Positions 1-9,171 of a DNA stretch of 64,000 nt are shown here, in pieces (position 1 is the first letter of the stretch; every line of letters begins with the position of its first letter). The translations under genes and the position numbers were made by a program. Source of the DNA: Geovibrio ferrireducens (GTDB taxonomy: Bacteria; Chrysiogenota; Deferribacteres; Deferribacterales; Geovibrionaceae); assembly GCF_026226615.1 (NCBI RefSeq), contig NZ_JAJAPB010000012.1, positions 1-64,000 on the forward strand, written 5' to 3'. Below the pieces are notes generated by a model, which worked only from the letters and a program-made list of their open reading frames with translations, did not search any database and was not told the origin of the DNA.

Positions 1-120
1 GTTGCTGACGCTCCTCGCAGTGACGTAAAACACGGTCATTGCGAACGAAGTGAAGGCAGGTTTATCCTGCCGCGAGTGTGTATCCGAAATTGTCAGGATG
101 AGCAATTTCGGATTATCAAT
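1..120 (+). repeat. Dispersed structured repeat R1, copy 1
   Basis: This stretch before the first gene matches, in reverse complement, the region at 15296-15385. It has two hairpins in order. The first pairs 55-60 with 66-71 around the loop TTTAT. The second is a perfect 11-bp stem, 82-92 with 103-113. The other copy keeps both stems with different bases, and both copies end in the same TTATCAA. The left part (5-50) also resembles 43060-43110. It is non-coding and ends just before the ribosome binding site of the next gene. The window edge may cut it. Confidence 0.75.
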
Positions 121-133
121 AAAGGAGGAAACT

Positions 134-991
134 ATGAAGAAGATTACACAGCTTTTTACTGCGGCGCTCCTCAGCCTCGTGATTTTCACGGGTGCGGCGC
201 ACGCAAAGGAAAGAGTGAAACTCGTTTATGTTGAATGGGCAAGAGAGGTTGCCATAACCCATGTGGCGGGAGTGCTGCTGGAAGAAATGGGGTATGATGT
301 CCGCATAAGTTCAGTGGCAAATGCCGCTATGTGGGCTTCGGTAGCCGCGGGAGATTCGGATGCGCACCTTGCTGCATGGCTTCCCATGACCCACGCTGAT
401 CTTTATGCGAGATATAAGGATCAGATTGTGGATCTCGGCCCCAGCTATGTTGATGCGAAGCTCGGCTTCGTTGTGCCGGCGTATGTAACGATTAATTCCG
501 TAACGGAAATGGGCGCGAACATAGATAAGTTTAAAGGCAAAATAATAGGAATCGATCCCGGAGCGGGAATGTCGCAGGCGGCTGAGGAAGCAATAGCAAA
601 AAATACCTCCGGCCTGGGCAAGTTTCAGTATGTTTCAGGGAGCGATGCCATAATGGTGGCTTCCCTCGCAAACGCGGTTAAAAGGAAGGAGTGGATAGTT
701 GTTCCCGGCTGGCAGCCGCACTGGATGTTCGGCGAGTGGGATCTCAAGATACTGGATGACCCTGACAAAATATTCGGCGGTGCGGAAACCATTAATACAA
801 TAGTGAGAAAAGGGCTCGATAAGGATATGCCTGAGGTCTATGCCTTTTTTAAGAACTTTGACTGGAAGCAGCTCGACCTCAGCAGTGCCATGGTCGATAA
901 CAAAAACGGCATGGAACCGGCAAAAAGCGCCGAAAAATTCGTAAAAGCCAACAGAACCAAAATAGACGAGTTATTGAAAGCAGTGAAATAA
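134..991 (+). CDS. Glycine betaine/proline-type ABC transporter substrate-binding protein
   Basis: This is a 285-residue periplasmic binding protein of the OpuAC/ProX family, which delivers quaternary ammonium osmoprotectants to an ABC importer. The start at 134 is chosen because AGGAGG lies 5 bases upstream and it places a clean signal peptide first (MKK, then a hydrophobic core ending in AHA). Family marks include the LVYVEWAREVAITH start of the mature part, the AWLPMTHADLY segment and a VVPGWQPHWMF segment whose Trp residues suit an aromatic ligand box. No permease or ATPase gene lies to the right, so it is either the last gene of an operon to the left or an orphan. The ligand (betaine, choline or carnitine) cannot be told from sequence. 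Confidence 0.88.
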   Translation: MKKITQLFTAALLSLVIFTGAAHAKERVKLVYVEWAREVAITHVAGVLLEEMGYDVRISSVANAAMWASVAAGDSDAHLAAWLPMTHADLYARYKDQIVDLGPSYVDAKLGFVVPAYVTINSVTEMGANIDKFKGKIIGIDPGAGMSQAAEEAIAKNTSGLGKFQYVSGSDAIMVASLANAVKRKEWIVVPGWQPHWMFGEWDLKILDDPDKIFGGAETINTIVRKGLDKDMPEVYAFFKNFDWKQLDLSSAMVDNKNGMEPAKSAEKFVKANRTKIDELLKAVK

Positions 992-1010
992 GGCAGCCGT
1001 TTTCAAAAAT

Positions 1011-1072
1011 TTGGTTTCTTTGGAAAGAGTTTGAGAAAACCTTTCTTTTTCATTAAAGAAAGGTTTTCTCAC
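1011..1072. repeat. Structured repeat R2, copy 1; bidirectional terminator-like hairpin
   Basis: A perfect 16-bp stem (1033-1048 with 1055-1070) separates the convergent binding-protein and MarR genes. The stem and about 20 bases of left flank (GGTTTCTTTGGAAAGAGTTT) recur in reverse complement at 38667-38726, also between convergent genes. A-rich and T-rich stem ends suit termination in both directions. Confidence 0.75.
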
Positions 1073-1097
1073 TATTAACTTACTGGTGTAATTAGTT

Positions 1098-1547
1098 TTA
1101 CAAATCTATTTTTTTAACTTCGGGATCAAGGAGGCTTATTATCTTGCCGAGATTCTGGAGGAGATCTCCCGTTTCCTGTTCCGTCACTTTAGTATTATCA
1201 AAAAAACAGTCGTGATCGAATATCTGGAGTGATTTTTCAGCGAAAATTTTACCCTCTTCCGTGAGGCGGAGGTGGATAGCTCTTCTGTCTTTTCCGGTTT
1301 TAACCCTCTGGACATAGTTTTTTATCTCAAGCCTGTCAATTATGCCGGTAATGGCGCTGTTGTTCAGGTTCAGTCTTCTGGTAAGCTCAGTGAGGTTAAG
1401 TTCGGGTTCTGCGCGGAGCTCGTTCAGACAGAGAAGCTGCGGAAGGGTGATGTGATACTTATTGCTGAGGTATTTTGAGTACTTGTCCAGATAGCGGGAG
1501 AGTTTTCTTATTTCGTTAATGATATTTACGGTGGTTTCGGTGTTCAT
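1098..1547 (-). CDS. MarR-family transcriptional regulator
   Basis: This 149-residue protein has the MarR winged-helix layout: an N-terminal helix, a recognition region near LTELTRRLNLNNSAITGIIDRLE, and a wing with the family signature VKTGKDRRAIHLRLTEEGK. The frame is open 27 codons further upstream, but the start at 1547 is preferred because GAGGT lies about 9 bases before it and homologues begin close to this point. MarR proteins bind as dimers to palindromes and usually respond to small aromatic ligands; the ligand and targets are not visible here. It is transcribed away from the radical SAM gene and has no co-directional partner close by. Confidence 0.88.
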   Translation of the reverse strand: MNTETTVNIINEIRKLSRYLDKYSKYLSNKYHITLPQLLCLNELRAEPELNLTELTRRLNLNNSAITGIIDRLEIKNYVQRVKTGKDRRAIHLRLTEEGKIFAEKSLQIFDHDCFFDNTKVTEQETGDLLQNLGKIISLLDPEVKKIDL

Positions 1548-1637
1548 CTCAAAAATACCTCGTTCAAATGGTGATGTTGTAAGATTTCCTGTTATAAAAG
1601 TCAACAGAATTAGGGTATGAGTGAACAAAGAGGGTGA

Positions 1638-2897
1638 TTAGGGCTGTTTTGTCATTTTAAAACGTGACATTTTTGAGAGGTCGGGTTTTTCACGTCCGTT
1701 GAAATAGCCGCAGGCTGAGTAGTAGCGTATGTCCTCCAGCCAGAGGCGGAAAAACTCCCGGTCATTGGCGAAACGGCTTATGAGACCTGCCGGGTGAGCG
1801 AAAAATTCGGTAACAGGGCCGAAAAGGGTTGAGGGATCGCGGAAGCATTCCCAGTCGCAGCTGCGGCAGTTTGCCCTGAGGCCGAAGCCTTTTGCCTCGA
1901 AGTCCTCATATCTGCCCATGTCCTCCCCTTCACGGAAACCGCATGGGTGGGTGTGTCCGTTTTGTGAGTCGATGTAGAAGAAGTCTATTCCGCCGCGGCA
2001 TCCGTAATCTGCCGTTTCGTCCCCTTTGTACTGCCTGAGCAGACTGAGGAGGGATGAGCGGGGAGTGAAAATCCGGAGGCGGGAGCGGTATTCGGGGATA
2101 GTTTCGAAGAGTGCGCTGAACAGTTCGATTTTTTCATCGGCGGTGAAGCGGACTATCCGGTCGGCCGATTCTGCCCTGTAGACTGTGTTTCCGTCCGCGC
2201 TCATGGGGTAACAGGCGTTTACTATGGTGAAGCCGAGATTTTCCGCAAATGTGTAGAACCGTCTGAATCCTTCCCTGAAGCTTTCACGGAAAGCCGCCTT
2301 TGATTCATCAGAAGCCAGTTCCGGGAGCTCGCCGGAGGATACATTTCTGTTTATGCCGAGGTTGGCGGAGGGGTATATGCCGTATTCGGCGAAGATGGGC
2401 AGCGCCTTCTCCATCCCCTTTATCACTCCCTTAAGCCCGCGCATCTCCTCGTGGAGTTCTGCGTTCCATGTGTCAAGGCTGAACCATATGGTGTAAAGCT
2501 TTGTGGAGGCTATCTTCTCCGCCATGCGTCTTATCTTGTCCGCGAAGTCCGGCTTGTCGTGCCCTGTGAGGAAGTAGGCGTTAGTGCCTGTGCGGATGAA
2601 TTTTATTCCGTTTGATGATGCCCGGTTTATGCAGCTTATCAGCGAGCCAGTGTGGAGGAAAGGTTCCCCGCCGGTGAAGGAGACTGCGCTTACGCCGTTC
2701 TCCGCCGCGCGGTCTATCATTGTAAAGAGCCGTTCATCGTTCAGACGGTGGCGTTCAAACTTTTCCTGAGCGCGCATTCCGCACTGGGGGCACTTCGCGT
2801 TGCAGCTGTCGGTAAGCTGGATTACTGCCTGTCCCGGTGCTCTGCCCTTAAGCAATGTTCCTGTATTTTTCAGAAAATCATTTATTCCAAGAGACAT
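1638..2897 (-). CDS. Radical SAM protein with Cys-rich C-terminus (SPASM-like)
   Basis: This 419-residue protein has the radical SAM CxxxCxxC motif near residue 32 (CNAKCPQC), which binds a [4Fe-4S] cluster and S-adenosylmethionine, followed by SFTGGEPFLH, the SAM-contact GGE motif. Several Cys residues in the last third (YGCRGG, HPCGF, NCRSCDWEC) could bind an auxiliary cluster as in SPASM-type enzymes. Its ATG shares one base with the stop of the upstream PHP-glycosyltransferase gene (TGATG), so the two are translationally coupled and likely act together, perhaps in making or modifying a lipid or glycan. The substrate is unknown. Confidence 0.8.
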   Translation of the reverse strand: MSLGINDFLKNTGTLLKGRAPGQAVIQLTDSCNAKCPQCGMRAQEKFERHRLNDERLFTMIDRAAENGVSAVSFTGGEPFLHTGSLISCINRASSNGIKFIRTGTNAYFLTGHDKPDFADKIRRMAEKIASTKLYTIWFSLDTWNAELHEEMRGLKGVIKGMEKALPIFAEYGIYPSANLGINRNVSSGELPELASDESKAAFRESFREGFRRFYTFAENLGFTIVNACYPMSADGNTVYRAESADRIVRFTADEKIELFSALFETIPEYRSRLRIFTPRSSLLSLLRQYKGDETADYGCRGGIDFFYIDSQNGHTHPCGFREGEDMGRYEDFEAKGFGLRANCRSCDWECFRDPSTLFGPVTEFFAHPAGLISRFANDREFFRLWLEDIRYYSACGYFNGREKPDLSKMSRFKMTKQP

Positions 2898-5308
2898 CAG
2901 GCTACCGAGGCGGAAATTTCCCTGAGCACGCTTCCGCTTTTCTCCGGTGTGTTTTCCGCTTTATTTTTGGCGAAGATGTCACGCAGAACCTTATCCCAGT
3001 TGAAAACGGACATAACCCTTGTCCTTGCCGCTTCGGAGAATCCGGCATATTCCGCAGGCTTTGATGCAGCGAGCTCTATCATGCGGGAGGTTTTGTGCAG
3101 CCAGTCTTCCATGTTATTAGCGTAGGCAACCAGTCCGGTTTCCTTATCCGCTATTATCTCCTTGGGGCCGCCTTCGTCAGAGACGATTGCCGGAACGCCG
3201 CATGCCTGCGCCTCAAGCACCACCATGCCGAAGGTGTCCGTTGTGCTGGGGAAGAGGAAAAGATCCGCCTTTGCATAAACCTCAGGCATCCGCGCATGCT
3301 CTATTTCGTTCATGATCAGGACGTTTGTCATCCCTTTTGTTTTGTTTTTCACTTCATCAAGGTAAGGCCCGTCCCCTGCCATTATCAGCCTGAGGTTTGA
3401 GTATTTCCCGTTAAGTCTGCCGAACAGTTCCAGCAGGAAATCGAGGTTTTTGTCTCTGGAAATTCTCCCGGCGTATGCGAGGGTGAAGAAGCCGCTCTCA
3501 TCCTTTTTCATGGGGCAGAAGAGCCTTGCGTCTATCCCTCTGTGGAAAACGCTCATCTTGTGACGTGCCATCCCCCGTTCGGAAAGCAGGCTCATGTATT
3601 CCGCGGAGGTGGTTTTAAGCTCAGTCACGGAGTCAAAGAACCAGCGGGTATATGTTTCCACCAGCACCTTGAGCGAATCGTTTGAGGTTATTTCGTAAAC
3701 CTCCTTGGTGAAATCCGTGTGGTATATGCCGGAGCTTTTCACATTCAGCAGTCTTGAGGCGAGGAGCCCGGTGAGCCCCACAGGACCGGGGGTTGATATA
3801 TATACCTCGTCAGGGTCAAAGGCGTATATGTCTTCCAGTGCCTTGAGCACTGACGGGATTTTGACTGTAAGTTTTTCATAGTACGGCATAGTAAATGAAT
3901 GTATGGGCTGTAAGTTGACATAGTTCGGCGGGAGGCGGTGGTCTATCTCGTCTTCATTAAGGCAGGAGACTATTTTAAGGTCATACCCCTGCTCATGGGC
4001 AAGTCTGCCTATGGTACGGAGAGTTACGGAAACGCCGTTGAGGTCGGTTATTGTGTCCGTGAACCAGAGTATCTTCTTTTTTGTTCTTGTGGAACGGACT
4101 GAGAAGCGCTGCTCTATCTCATCCACGAGGTGACGATCCTTATACATATGGCCGAATGAGGTGAAGAAAGGCACACTGAGGAATATGCCCGGAAGTGATG
4201 AGGTGATGCTGCGCACCAGCTCCTCCGGCCTGTAATTCTTCGCATCTCCGGTTATGCCTGAGAGAGCCATCTTTGTGTATTCATCCGCTATGTCGGTTGC
4301 TTTGCTGTAAACCACTGAGAGCTTGCGGTTTATACTGCCGTCGGTCAGTCCGCGGACATCCTCAATGAGTTCCGTCACGAGGCGTTTCACCCTGCTTCCG
4401 TCCGCTGATTTGCGCATTTTCATGCTTTTCAGCTTAAGGCGCTCAAGGAGAGTGGGCTTTTTGTCCTCGAAGATATACGAGGTTATGTTGTTGAAAAGCC
4501 CCTCTGCACCTGCCATGTTTTTATGGTTTCTGGTGAAGTCGTAAGCGATTTTGTACACTGTGAAAGCCAGTGAGTGAAAGCTGCTGTAGTTGCCTGAGTG
4601 CCTTGTCTGCTTGGTTCTTATTTTTTCCAGAAAGTCCTGAGGCGTTGCTGCCTTTGTTATGGTGTATGTGTTGCCGAGGAACAGACCCGCATGGTCGTCA
4701 GAGCCTCCGGTGAAGCCCTTGATCCACGGGCATGTGCCGAAGGATTTAATTTTATGCTTGGCGGTGAGGTCTTCTATTTTATCAGGAGAGAGCCCCTCCA
4801 GCGCATTCACCCATGTCATGTTGTGGAGCTTGCCCCGCCCGCCGTTTATCCCTTCGAAAACATCAAAGAGGAGAACCAGCTTTTCCAGATGCTCAATATT
4901 GAGCCTGTTGTTGACGGAGTATGTGGCGTGGGCTACTGAGTAGGCGAGGTTTTGTTCCTTTATGTAGTCACGGAAGTCGTAAATATCGCGCCGTATCTTC
5001 TGTATCACGGCGAACTGGCTTTCGTTCAGCCCGTAGACAAGGCAGTGTATCTTGCAGCCGTCCTCCGGGAAATAGACTGTGGATTCCACCCCTGTGAAGG
5101 TGTCTTCCGGGTATTTTTCATTGAGTATGAGGGATGCGTCCAGCTTATTGTGGTCTGTGACGGTTACAAAGTCCATCCCTCTTTCTTTCATTGTGCGGTA
5201 TATGTATTCGGGTTCGGTGTATGATTCGGCGGAGCCGAGCCTCTGCAAAAACCATTCTGTGGGGTGGTTTGAAAATTTGGAGTGACAGTGCAAATCTGCT
5301 TTTGCCAT
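2897..5308 (-). CDS. Fusion of PHP phosphoesterase domain and GT4 glycosyltransferase
   Basis: This 803-residue protein joins two enzymes. The N-terminal half is a PHP metal-dependent phosphoesterase domain: DLHCHSKF at residues 5-12, TDHN at 51-54, and GGSDDHAG near 210 supply metal ligands. The second half, from about residue 385, is a GT4 family glycosyltransferase with NGVSVT, HRGID, AYAGRISRDKNLD, and the donor-binding run FPSTTDTFGMVVLEAQACG. The closest known type is a mannosyltransferase of the PimB/MgtA group. The start at 5308 has AGGAGAG upstream and gives a PHP domain beginning at the usual place. It is coupled to the radical SAM gene and diverges from the acyltransferase pair across a 190-base spacer. 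The dual domain suggests glycosyl transfer plus phosphate removal on one lipid intermediate, which is inference. Confidence 0.85.
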   Translation of the reverse strand: MAKADLHCHSKFSNHPTEWFLQRLGSAESYTEPEYIYRTMKERGMDFVTVTDHNKLDASLILNEKYPEDTFTGVESTVYFPEDGCKIHCLVYGLNESQFAVIQKIRRDIYDFRDYIKEQNLAYSVAHATYSVNNRLNIEHLEKLVLLFDVFEGINGGRGKLHNMTWVNALEGLSPDKIEDLTAKHKIKSFGTCPWIKGFTGGSDDHAGLFLGNTYTITKAATPQDFLEKIRTKQTRHSGNYSSFHSLAFTVYKIAYDFTRNHKNMAGAEGLFNNITSYIFEDKKPTLLERLKLKSMKMRKSADGSRVKRLVTELIEDVRGLTDGSINRKLSVVYSKATDIADEYTKMALSGITGDAKNYRPEELVRSITSSLPGIFLSVPFFTSFGHMYKDRHLVDEIEQRFSVRSTRTKKKILWFTDTITDLNGVSVTLRTIGRLAHEQGYDLKIVSCLNEDEIDHRLPPNYVNLQPIHSFTMPYYEKLTVKIPSVLKALEDIYAFDPDEVYISTPGPVGLTGLLASRLLNVKSSGIYHTDFTKEVYEITSNDSLKVLVETYTRWFFDSVTELKTTSAEYMSLLSERGMARHKMSVFHRGIDARLFCPMKKDESGFFTLAYAGRISRDKNLDFLLELFGRLNGKYSNLRLIMAGDGPYLDEVKNKTKGMTNVLIMNEIEHARMPEVYAKADLFLFPSTTDTFGMVVLEAQACGVPAIVSDEGGPKEIIADKETGLVAYANNMEDWLHKTSRMIELAASKPAEYAGFSEAARTRVMSVFNWDKVLRDIFAKNKAENTPEKSGSVLREISASVA

Positions 5309-5498
5309 TTGTTCTCTCCTATGTATTGTCATCTGTTTGCTAATGTTTTCTATAAGCCTCCCTTGTCAGTTTTATGTCGCGGCAGTGTAAAACAAATGTC
5401 AGGTTAATTTGATTTGAAGAATTTTTCACAACAGACGCAATAATCCCTGACAACAAAATAATATCCTCCTGACATAAGAAAACACACGGAGTGGCAGA
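5309..5498. promoter_or_regulatory. Divergent intergenic region
   Basis: This 190-base AT-rich spacer lies between the divergent PHP-glycosyltransferase and OlsB-like genes and must hold both promoters. No hexamer pair is clear enough to name. Confidence 0.4.
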
Positions 5499-6380
5499 AT
5501 GAACGCTGTTAAAAAGGGAAAAATCAGAAAAGCCGCGGATTTTCTTCAGGAACTTTCAAAAAAGTTCAGGTTCCGCCTGAGAACCTACAGACCGAATGTC
5601 ACAATTAATTTGGATTCACGCAAATATCTTGTTAAAACTGTGGAAAACGGGGACGAGCTCAGCGATGTTCTCCGCCTCCGCCACGAGGTATTCTACCGCG
5701 AACTGCTGGAAAAAAAGCGCTTCCGCGGGAAAGATGTGGACAAATATGACTTTCAGTTCGACCACCTTGCGGTTATCGACAAAGAGGCGGGGCAGATAAT
5801 AGGCACATACAGGCTGAACAGCTCTCTTTTCAGCGATAAGTTCTACTCATGCTCTGAGTTTAAAATGGAGAACATAACCGCCCTGCCCGGTATAAAACTG
5901 GAACTGGGCAGAGCATGCATACACCCAGACTACCGCAGCGGAGCGACAATCGCCGCTCTCTGGAAAGGCTTGGGCACATACATAAGCGAAACCTCCACGG
6001 ACTGCCTTTTCGGCTGTTCATCAGTCAAAACAACGGATAATCTCACCATCGCCCTTGTGCATTACTACCTTGAGAAAAACTTCCTCGCTCCGGAGGAGCT
6101 GAGAGCCATGCCCAAGGCAAAGTTCCGCACGGACAGATACCACAAGATGCTTGAGATGATTCAGGAAAAGCGCTTCGCACCGTTCCGCGAGGCGGCGGAG
6201 AACCTTGTGCCGCCGCTTATGCTCTCATATTTTAAGGCGGGCGGGGTCATCTGCGGCGAACCTGCCTATGATAAGGCTTTCAAGTGCTATGACTACCTCA
6301 CCTATCTGGATATAAAAACCATGGATGAATCATTCAGAAAGAAATTTACGGAGAAGAAAAATGAGGAAGTTTGCTGTTAA
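5499..6380 (+). CDS. olsB: OlsB-like GNAT N-acyltransferase (ornithine lipid type)
   Basis: This 293-residue protein matches the hemolysin/OlsB-type acyltransferase group. The signature is LRLRHEVFYREL near residue 67, ELGRACIHPDYRSGATI near 145, and LFGCSSVKTTD. OlsB moves a 3-hydroxyacyl chain from acyl carrier protein to the alpha-amino group of ornithine, making lyso-ornithine lipid in the cytoplasm. A PlsC-like acyltransferase follows with a 20-base overlap, exactly the OlsB-OlsA pairing expected for ornithine lipid synthesis. The same Pfam family (Acetyltransf_5) also includes exosortase-associated acyl-amino-acid synthases, so the acceptor amino acid is not certain. The start at 5499 follows CGGAG. 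Confidence 0.78.
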   Translation: MNAVKKGKIRKAADFLQELSKKFRFRLRTYRPNVTINLDSRKYLVKTVENGDELSDVLRLRHEVFYRELLEKKRFRGKDVDKYDFQFDHLAVIDKEAGQIIGTYRLNSSLFSDKFYSCSEFKMENITALPGIKLELGRACIHPDYRSGATIAALWKGLGTYISETSTDCLFGCSSVKTTDNLTIALVHYYLEKNFLAPEELRAMPKAKFRTDRYHKMLEMIQEKRFAPFREAAENLVPPLMLSYFKAGGVICGEPAYDKAFKCYDYLTYLDIKTMDESFRKKFTEKKNEEVCC

Positions 6381-7110
6381 GTTCCTCATATACCTGTATA
6401 TAATCACCGGCAAGGCGGTCAGCGCATTTGTGAGGGATGAAATCCGGAAACGGAGAATGCGCATATGGCTGACATCCTTCTTCTGCCGCATAGGACTGAG
6501 GCCGCTGGGTATAAGCACTGCTTTCAGCGGCGGAGATGTCCTGAAAAAGGCGGGCGGCTGCCTTGTTGTGTGCAACCATATGTCTTATCTGGATATTATC
6601 ATAATGGCCTCCATGCGGCCGTTTGTCTTCGTTTCCTCTGTGGATATGCATGAGAAGCCGTTTGTTGGGATGATGGCGGAATTGGGCGGAACATATTTTG
6701 TGGAGCGGCGCAACGCCTCCCGGCTCAGGGAGGAGATAAAAGAACTGGCGGCACTTATGAAGGAAGGCTTTGCAGTGATGCTTTTTCCTGAAGGCACAAG
6801 TACGGACGGTTCAAGAGTGCTCCCTTTTCGCGCGCCGTTCATGGAATCCGCCAGAAAAGCGGGTGTTCCTGTGTATCCGGCATGCCTTAAGTACGAAAGC
6901 ATAGACGGTAAGCCTTTCGGCGAGGGCAACAGGGATCTGGTATGCTGGTACGGGGATATGGAGTTTGAGCCTCATTTTGAGGGGCTGTTCTCCGTGGAAA
7001 GGGTTGAGGCATCGGTAAGGATTATGGAACCGGCGGATGCTTCCCACGCGGACAGAAAAGAGCTGGGAGACTATCTGTTCTCAGAGGTTGCAGCAGCCTA
7101 TCACACCTGA
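6361..7110 (+). CDS. 1-acyl-glycerol-3-phosphate acyltransferase family protein (PlsC/OlsA-like)
   Basis: This 249-residue membrane-associated acyltransferase has the NHxxxxD catalytic motif (NHMSYLD near residue 72) and the FPEGTS substrate-binding motif near residue 142. A hydrophobic segment lies at the N-terminus. The start at 6361 follows GAGAAGAAAA inside the end of the OlsB-like gene. Next to an OlsB-like enzyme the likely role is OlsA: esterifying the 3-hydroxy group of lyso-ornithine lipid. It could instead be a second PlsC for phosphatidic acid. It ends 10 bases inside the convergent histidine kinase gene. Confidence 0.82.
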   Translation: MRKFAVKFLIYLYIITGKAVSAFVRDEIRKRRMRIWLTSFFCRIGLRPLGISTAFSGGDVLKKAGGCLVVCNHMSYLDIIIMASMRPFVFVSSVDMHEKPFVGMMAELGGTYFVERRNASRLREEIKELAALMKEGFAVMLFPEGTSTDGSRVLPFRAPFMESARKAGVPVYPACLKYESIDGKPFGEGNRDLVCWYGDMEFEPHFEGLFSVERVEASVRIMEPADASHADRKELGDYLFSEVAAAYHT

Positions 7111-9131
7111 TAGGGCGCGTTCAGAGGCAGGCATATTTCAAAGACAGTGCCTTTTCCCTCTTCACTGGAGCAGGTTATGCTGCCGCCGTGCTGTTTTATA
7201 ATACCGTAAACGATAGAGAGGCCAAGCCCTGTGCCCTTTCCTGGGTCTTTTGTGGTGTAAAAGGGGTCGAATATCCTGTTGCGGACATCGGCGGACATTC
7301 CGCAGCCTGTGTCCTCAAACAGAATACAGGCGAAATCAGCCTCACCGCACTCTTTAACGTATGATGTTATTGTGAGTGTGCCGCCGTCAGGCATGGCATC
7401 TTTTGCGTTGGAGGCAAGGTTCATCAGCACCTGCTCAAGCTGTATGTAGTCCGCCATTACCGGCATATGGTCTTCCGAAAGATGCAGGACGACCTTTATG
7501 TTTTCATCAACTATTTTCTCAATAAGATCAGTGTATTCCCGCAGAAGAATGTTCATGTCGAGACATTCCGGGTGATTAGGCTGTTTGCGGCCGAAGGTGA
7601 GAAGGCCGTTCGTGAGCTTCGCCGCTCTGGTGACGGCCTTCATTATGTGCACTGCGTACTCATGCTCCGGCGATTTTTCATCCAGCTTTTTCTGAAGCCT
7701 GTTCGCGAAGCCCCCTATGACGAGGATGATGTTTTTAAGGTCATGGGCGAAGCTTCCCGCCATTTCGCCTATGATGTTCAGCCTCTGGGCGTGGCGCACC
7801 TGTTCCTCAAGGATTTTTTTATCGGTTATGTCCTCCTTGAGGCCTATGTAGTTCACTATTTCACCGCTCTGATCCTTAACCGGAAAAATGATGGCCGATT
7901 CCCAGTACAGTTCGCCGCTTTTTTTCTTGTTGCAGAACTCGCCCTTCCAGATTTTGCCGCCCGCTATTGCCGCCCAGAGATCCACAAAGACTTTCGGGTC
8001 CATTTTGTCAGACTTGAGGATTCTGGGGTTCTGACCGATTACCTCATCCGCAGAGTACCCGGTGAACTTTTCAAAGACCGGGTTGACGTATTCTATCCCG
8101 CCTTCCCTGTCGGTTATCACGACTGAGACAGTGCTGTGCTCTATGGCATTTTTCAGCAGGTTAAGCTGTTTTATGGTGCGTATTTTTTCTGTTATGTCGC
8201 GCACTATGGAGACTATGTATCTGTGCTTGCCCATGGAAAAGGTGTGGCAGCTTATGCGCACAGGGAGCAGAGCGCCGGATTTGCACTTAATAAGAGCCTC
8301 GATGTGCGCGTGCCCTGTTTTAATGAGGGTTGCGGAGGCTTCCTCAATATCAAACTTGCCGCAGGGGTGGTTCAGGAGCTCCGGGCTGAGGTTCAGCAGT
8401 TCCTCCTGAGTGTAGCCCAGCTTCTCGCAGGCAGTTTTGTTAACTTCCACAAACCTGCCGCTGAATGCTTGTTCCTCCGGCATTTCATGGACAAAGATTG
8501 CGTCTGATGTATTGTTGAAAAGCACCCCGAATTTTTCTATGAGATCCCTGTTGCCGGATTCCGCCATGAGCATCCTGCTTCTGGCGGCGATAATGCTCAT
8601 ACAGGCGGCAGCCTCAAGAGCTATCTCTTTCAGAAGGTTTATTTCATCCGCGCTGAAACCGTTTTTCTCCCTGCTGAGAACATTGAACACGGCGGTGACT
8701 TTGCCATCTGTTTTCACAGGCAGGGAGCAGAAGGAATGAAGCCCGCTTGCCATGGTTTTATACTGCCAGAAGGAGAAGTCCTCCATCAGGGAGATGTCGT
8801 TAACGGTTATTGCCTCCCCTTTGATAACAGCTTCGCCAATGGGGCCGCAGGAGGGGTCATCGCAGCATATGCAGATTTCGTGGGGGTTTATGTAGCCTTC
8901 ATATTCTCCGGCGTATGAGGTGGGGATTATGCGTTTGTCGGCGAACTCCACTATGAAGCCCGCCCATGAGACACTGTAGCCCAGAACATCCACGGAAAGA
9001 CGGCAGAGGGCATCCAGCAGCTCGCCCTCATCACAGGCGCCTGCAGTTACCCGGCTGAACTGGCGGTAGAATCCGGCAGCCTTCACGCTCAGTAAATTGG
9101 TTTTGTCCGCGGGGGATGGCTTAATGCTCAT
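7101..9131 (-). CDS. Soluble sensor histidine kinase (GAF-PAS-PAS-HisKA-HATPase)
   Basis: The protein is about 676 residues and has no transmembrane segment, so it senses inside the cell. In order it has a GAF domain (about 20-185), two PAS domains (about 200-320 and 325-445), a HisKA-like dimerisation helix with the phospho-acceptor in AHDLKN, and a HATPase_c domain with LMNLASNAKDAM (N box), EDTGCGM (G1), PFYTTKDPGKGTGLGL (F/G2). The style resembles NtrB/ZraS kinases. No response regulator is adjacent. Its start is unclear: ATG at 9131 has no good Shine-Dalgarno site, and a TTG at 9170 would put it 1 base after the dipeptidase stop; coupling to that gene is likely either way. Confidence 0.88.
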   Translation of the reverse strand: MSIKPSPADKTNLLSVKAAGFYRQFSRVTAGACDEGELLDALCRLSVDVLGYSVSWAGFIVEFADKRIIPTSYAGEYEGYINPHEICICCDDPSCGPIGEAVIKGEAITVNDISLMEDFSFWQYKTMASGLHSFCSLPVKTDGKVTAVFNVLSREKNGFSADEINLLKEIALEAAACMSIIAARSRMLMAESGNRDLIEKFGVLFNNTSDAIFVHEMPEEQAFSGRFVEVNKTACEKLGYTQEELLNLSPELLNHPCGKFDIEEASATLIKTGHAHIEALIKCKSGALLPVRISCHTFSMGKHRYIVSIVRDITEKIRTIKQLNLLKNAIEHSTVSVVITDREGGIEYVNPVFEKFTGYSADEVIGQNPRILKSDKMDPKVFVDLWAAIAGGKIWKGEFCNKKKSGELYWESAIIFPVKDQSGEIVNYIGLKEDITDKKILEEQVRHAQRLNIIGEMAGSFAHDLKNIILVIGGFANRLQKKLDEKSPEHEYAVHIMKAVTRAAKLTNGLLTFGRKQPNHPECLDMNILLREYTDLIEKIVDENIKVVLHLSEDHMPVMADYIQLEQVLMNLASNAKDAMPDGGTLTITSYVKECGEADFACILFEDTGCGMSADVRNRIFDPFYTTKDPGKGTGLGLSIVYGIIKQHGGSITCSSEEGKGTVFEICLPLNAPYQV

Positions 9132-9171
9132 AACAGACAGTATTTTCGGGGATAGCGGCCCCGTTTGCAAG

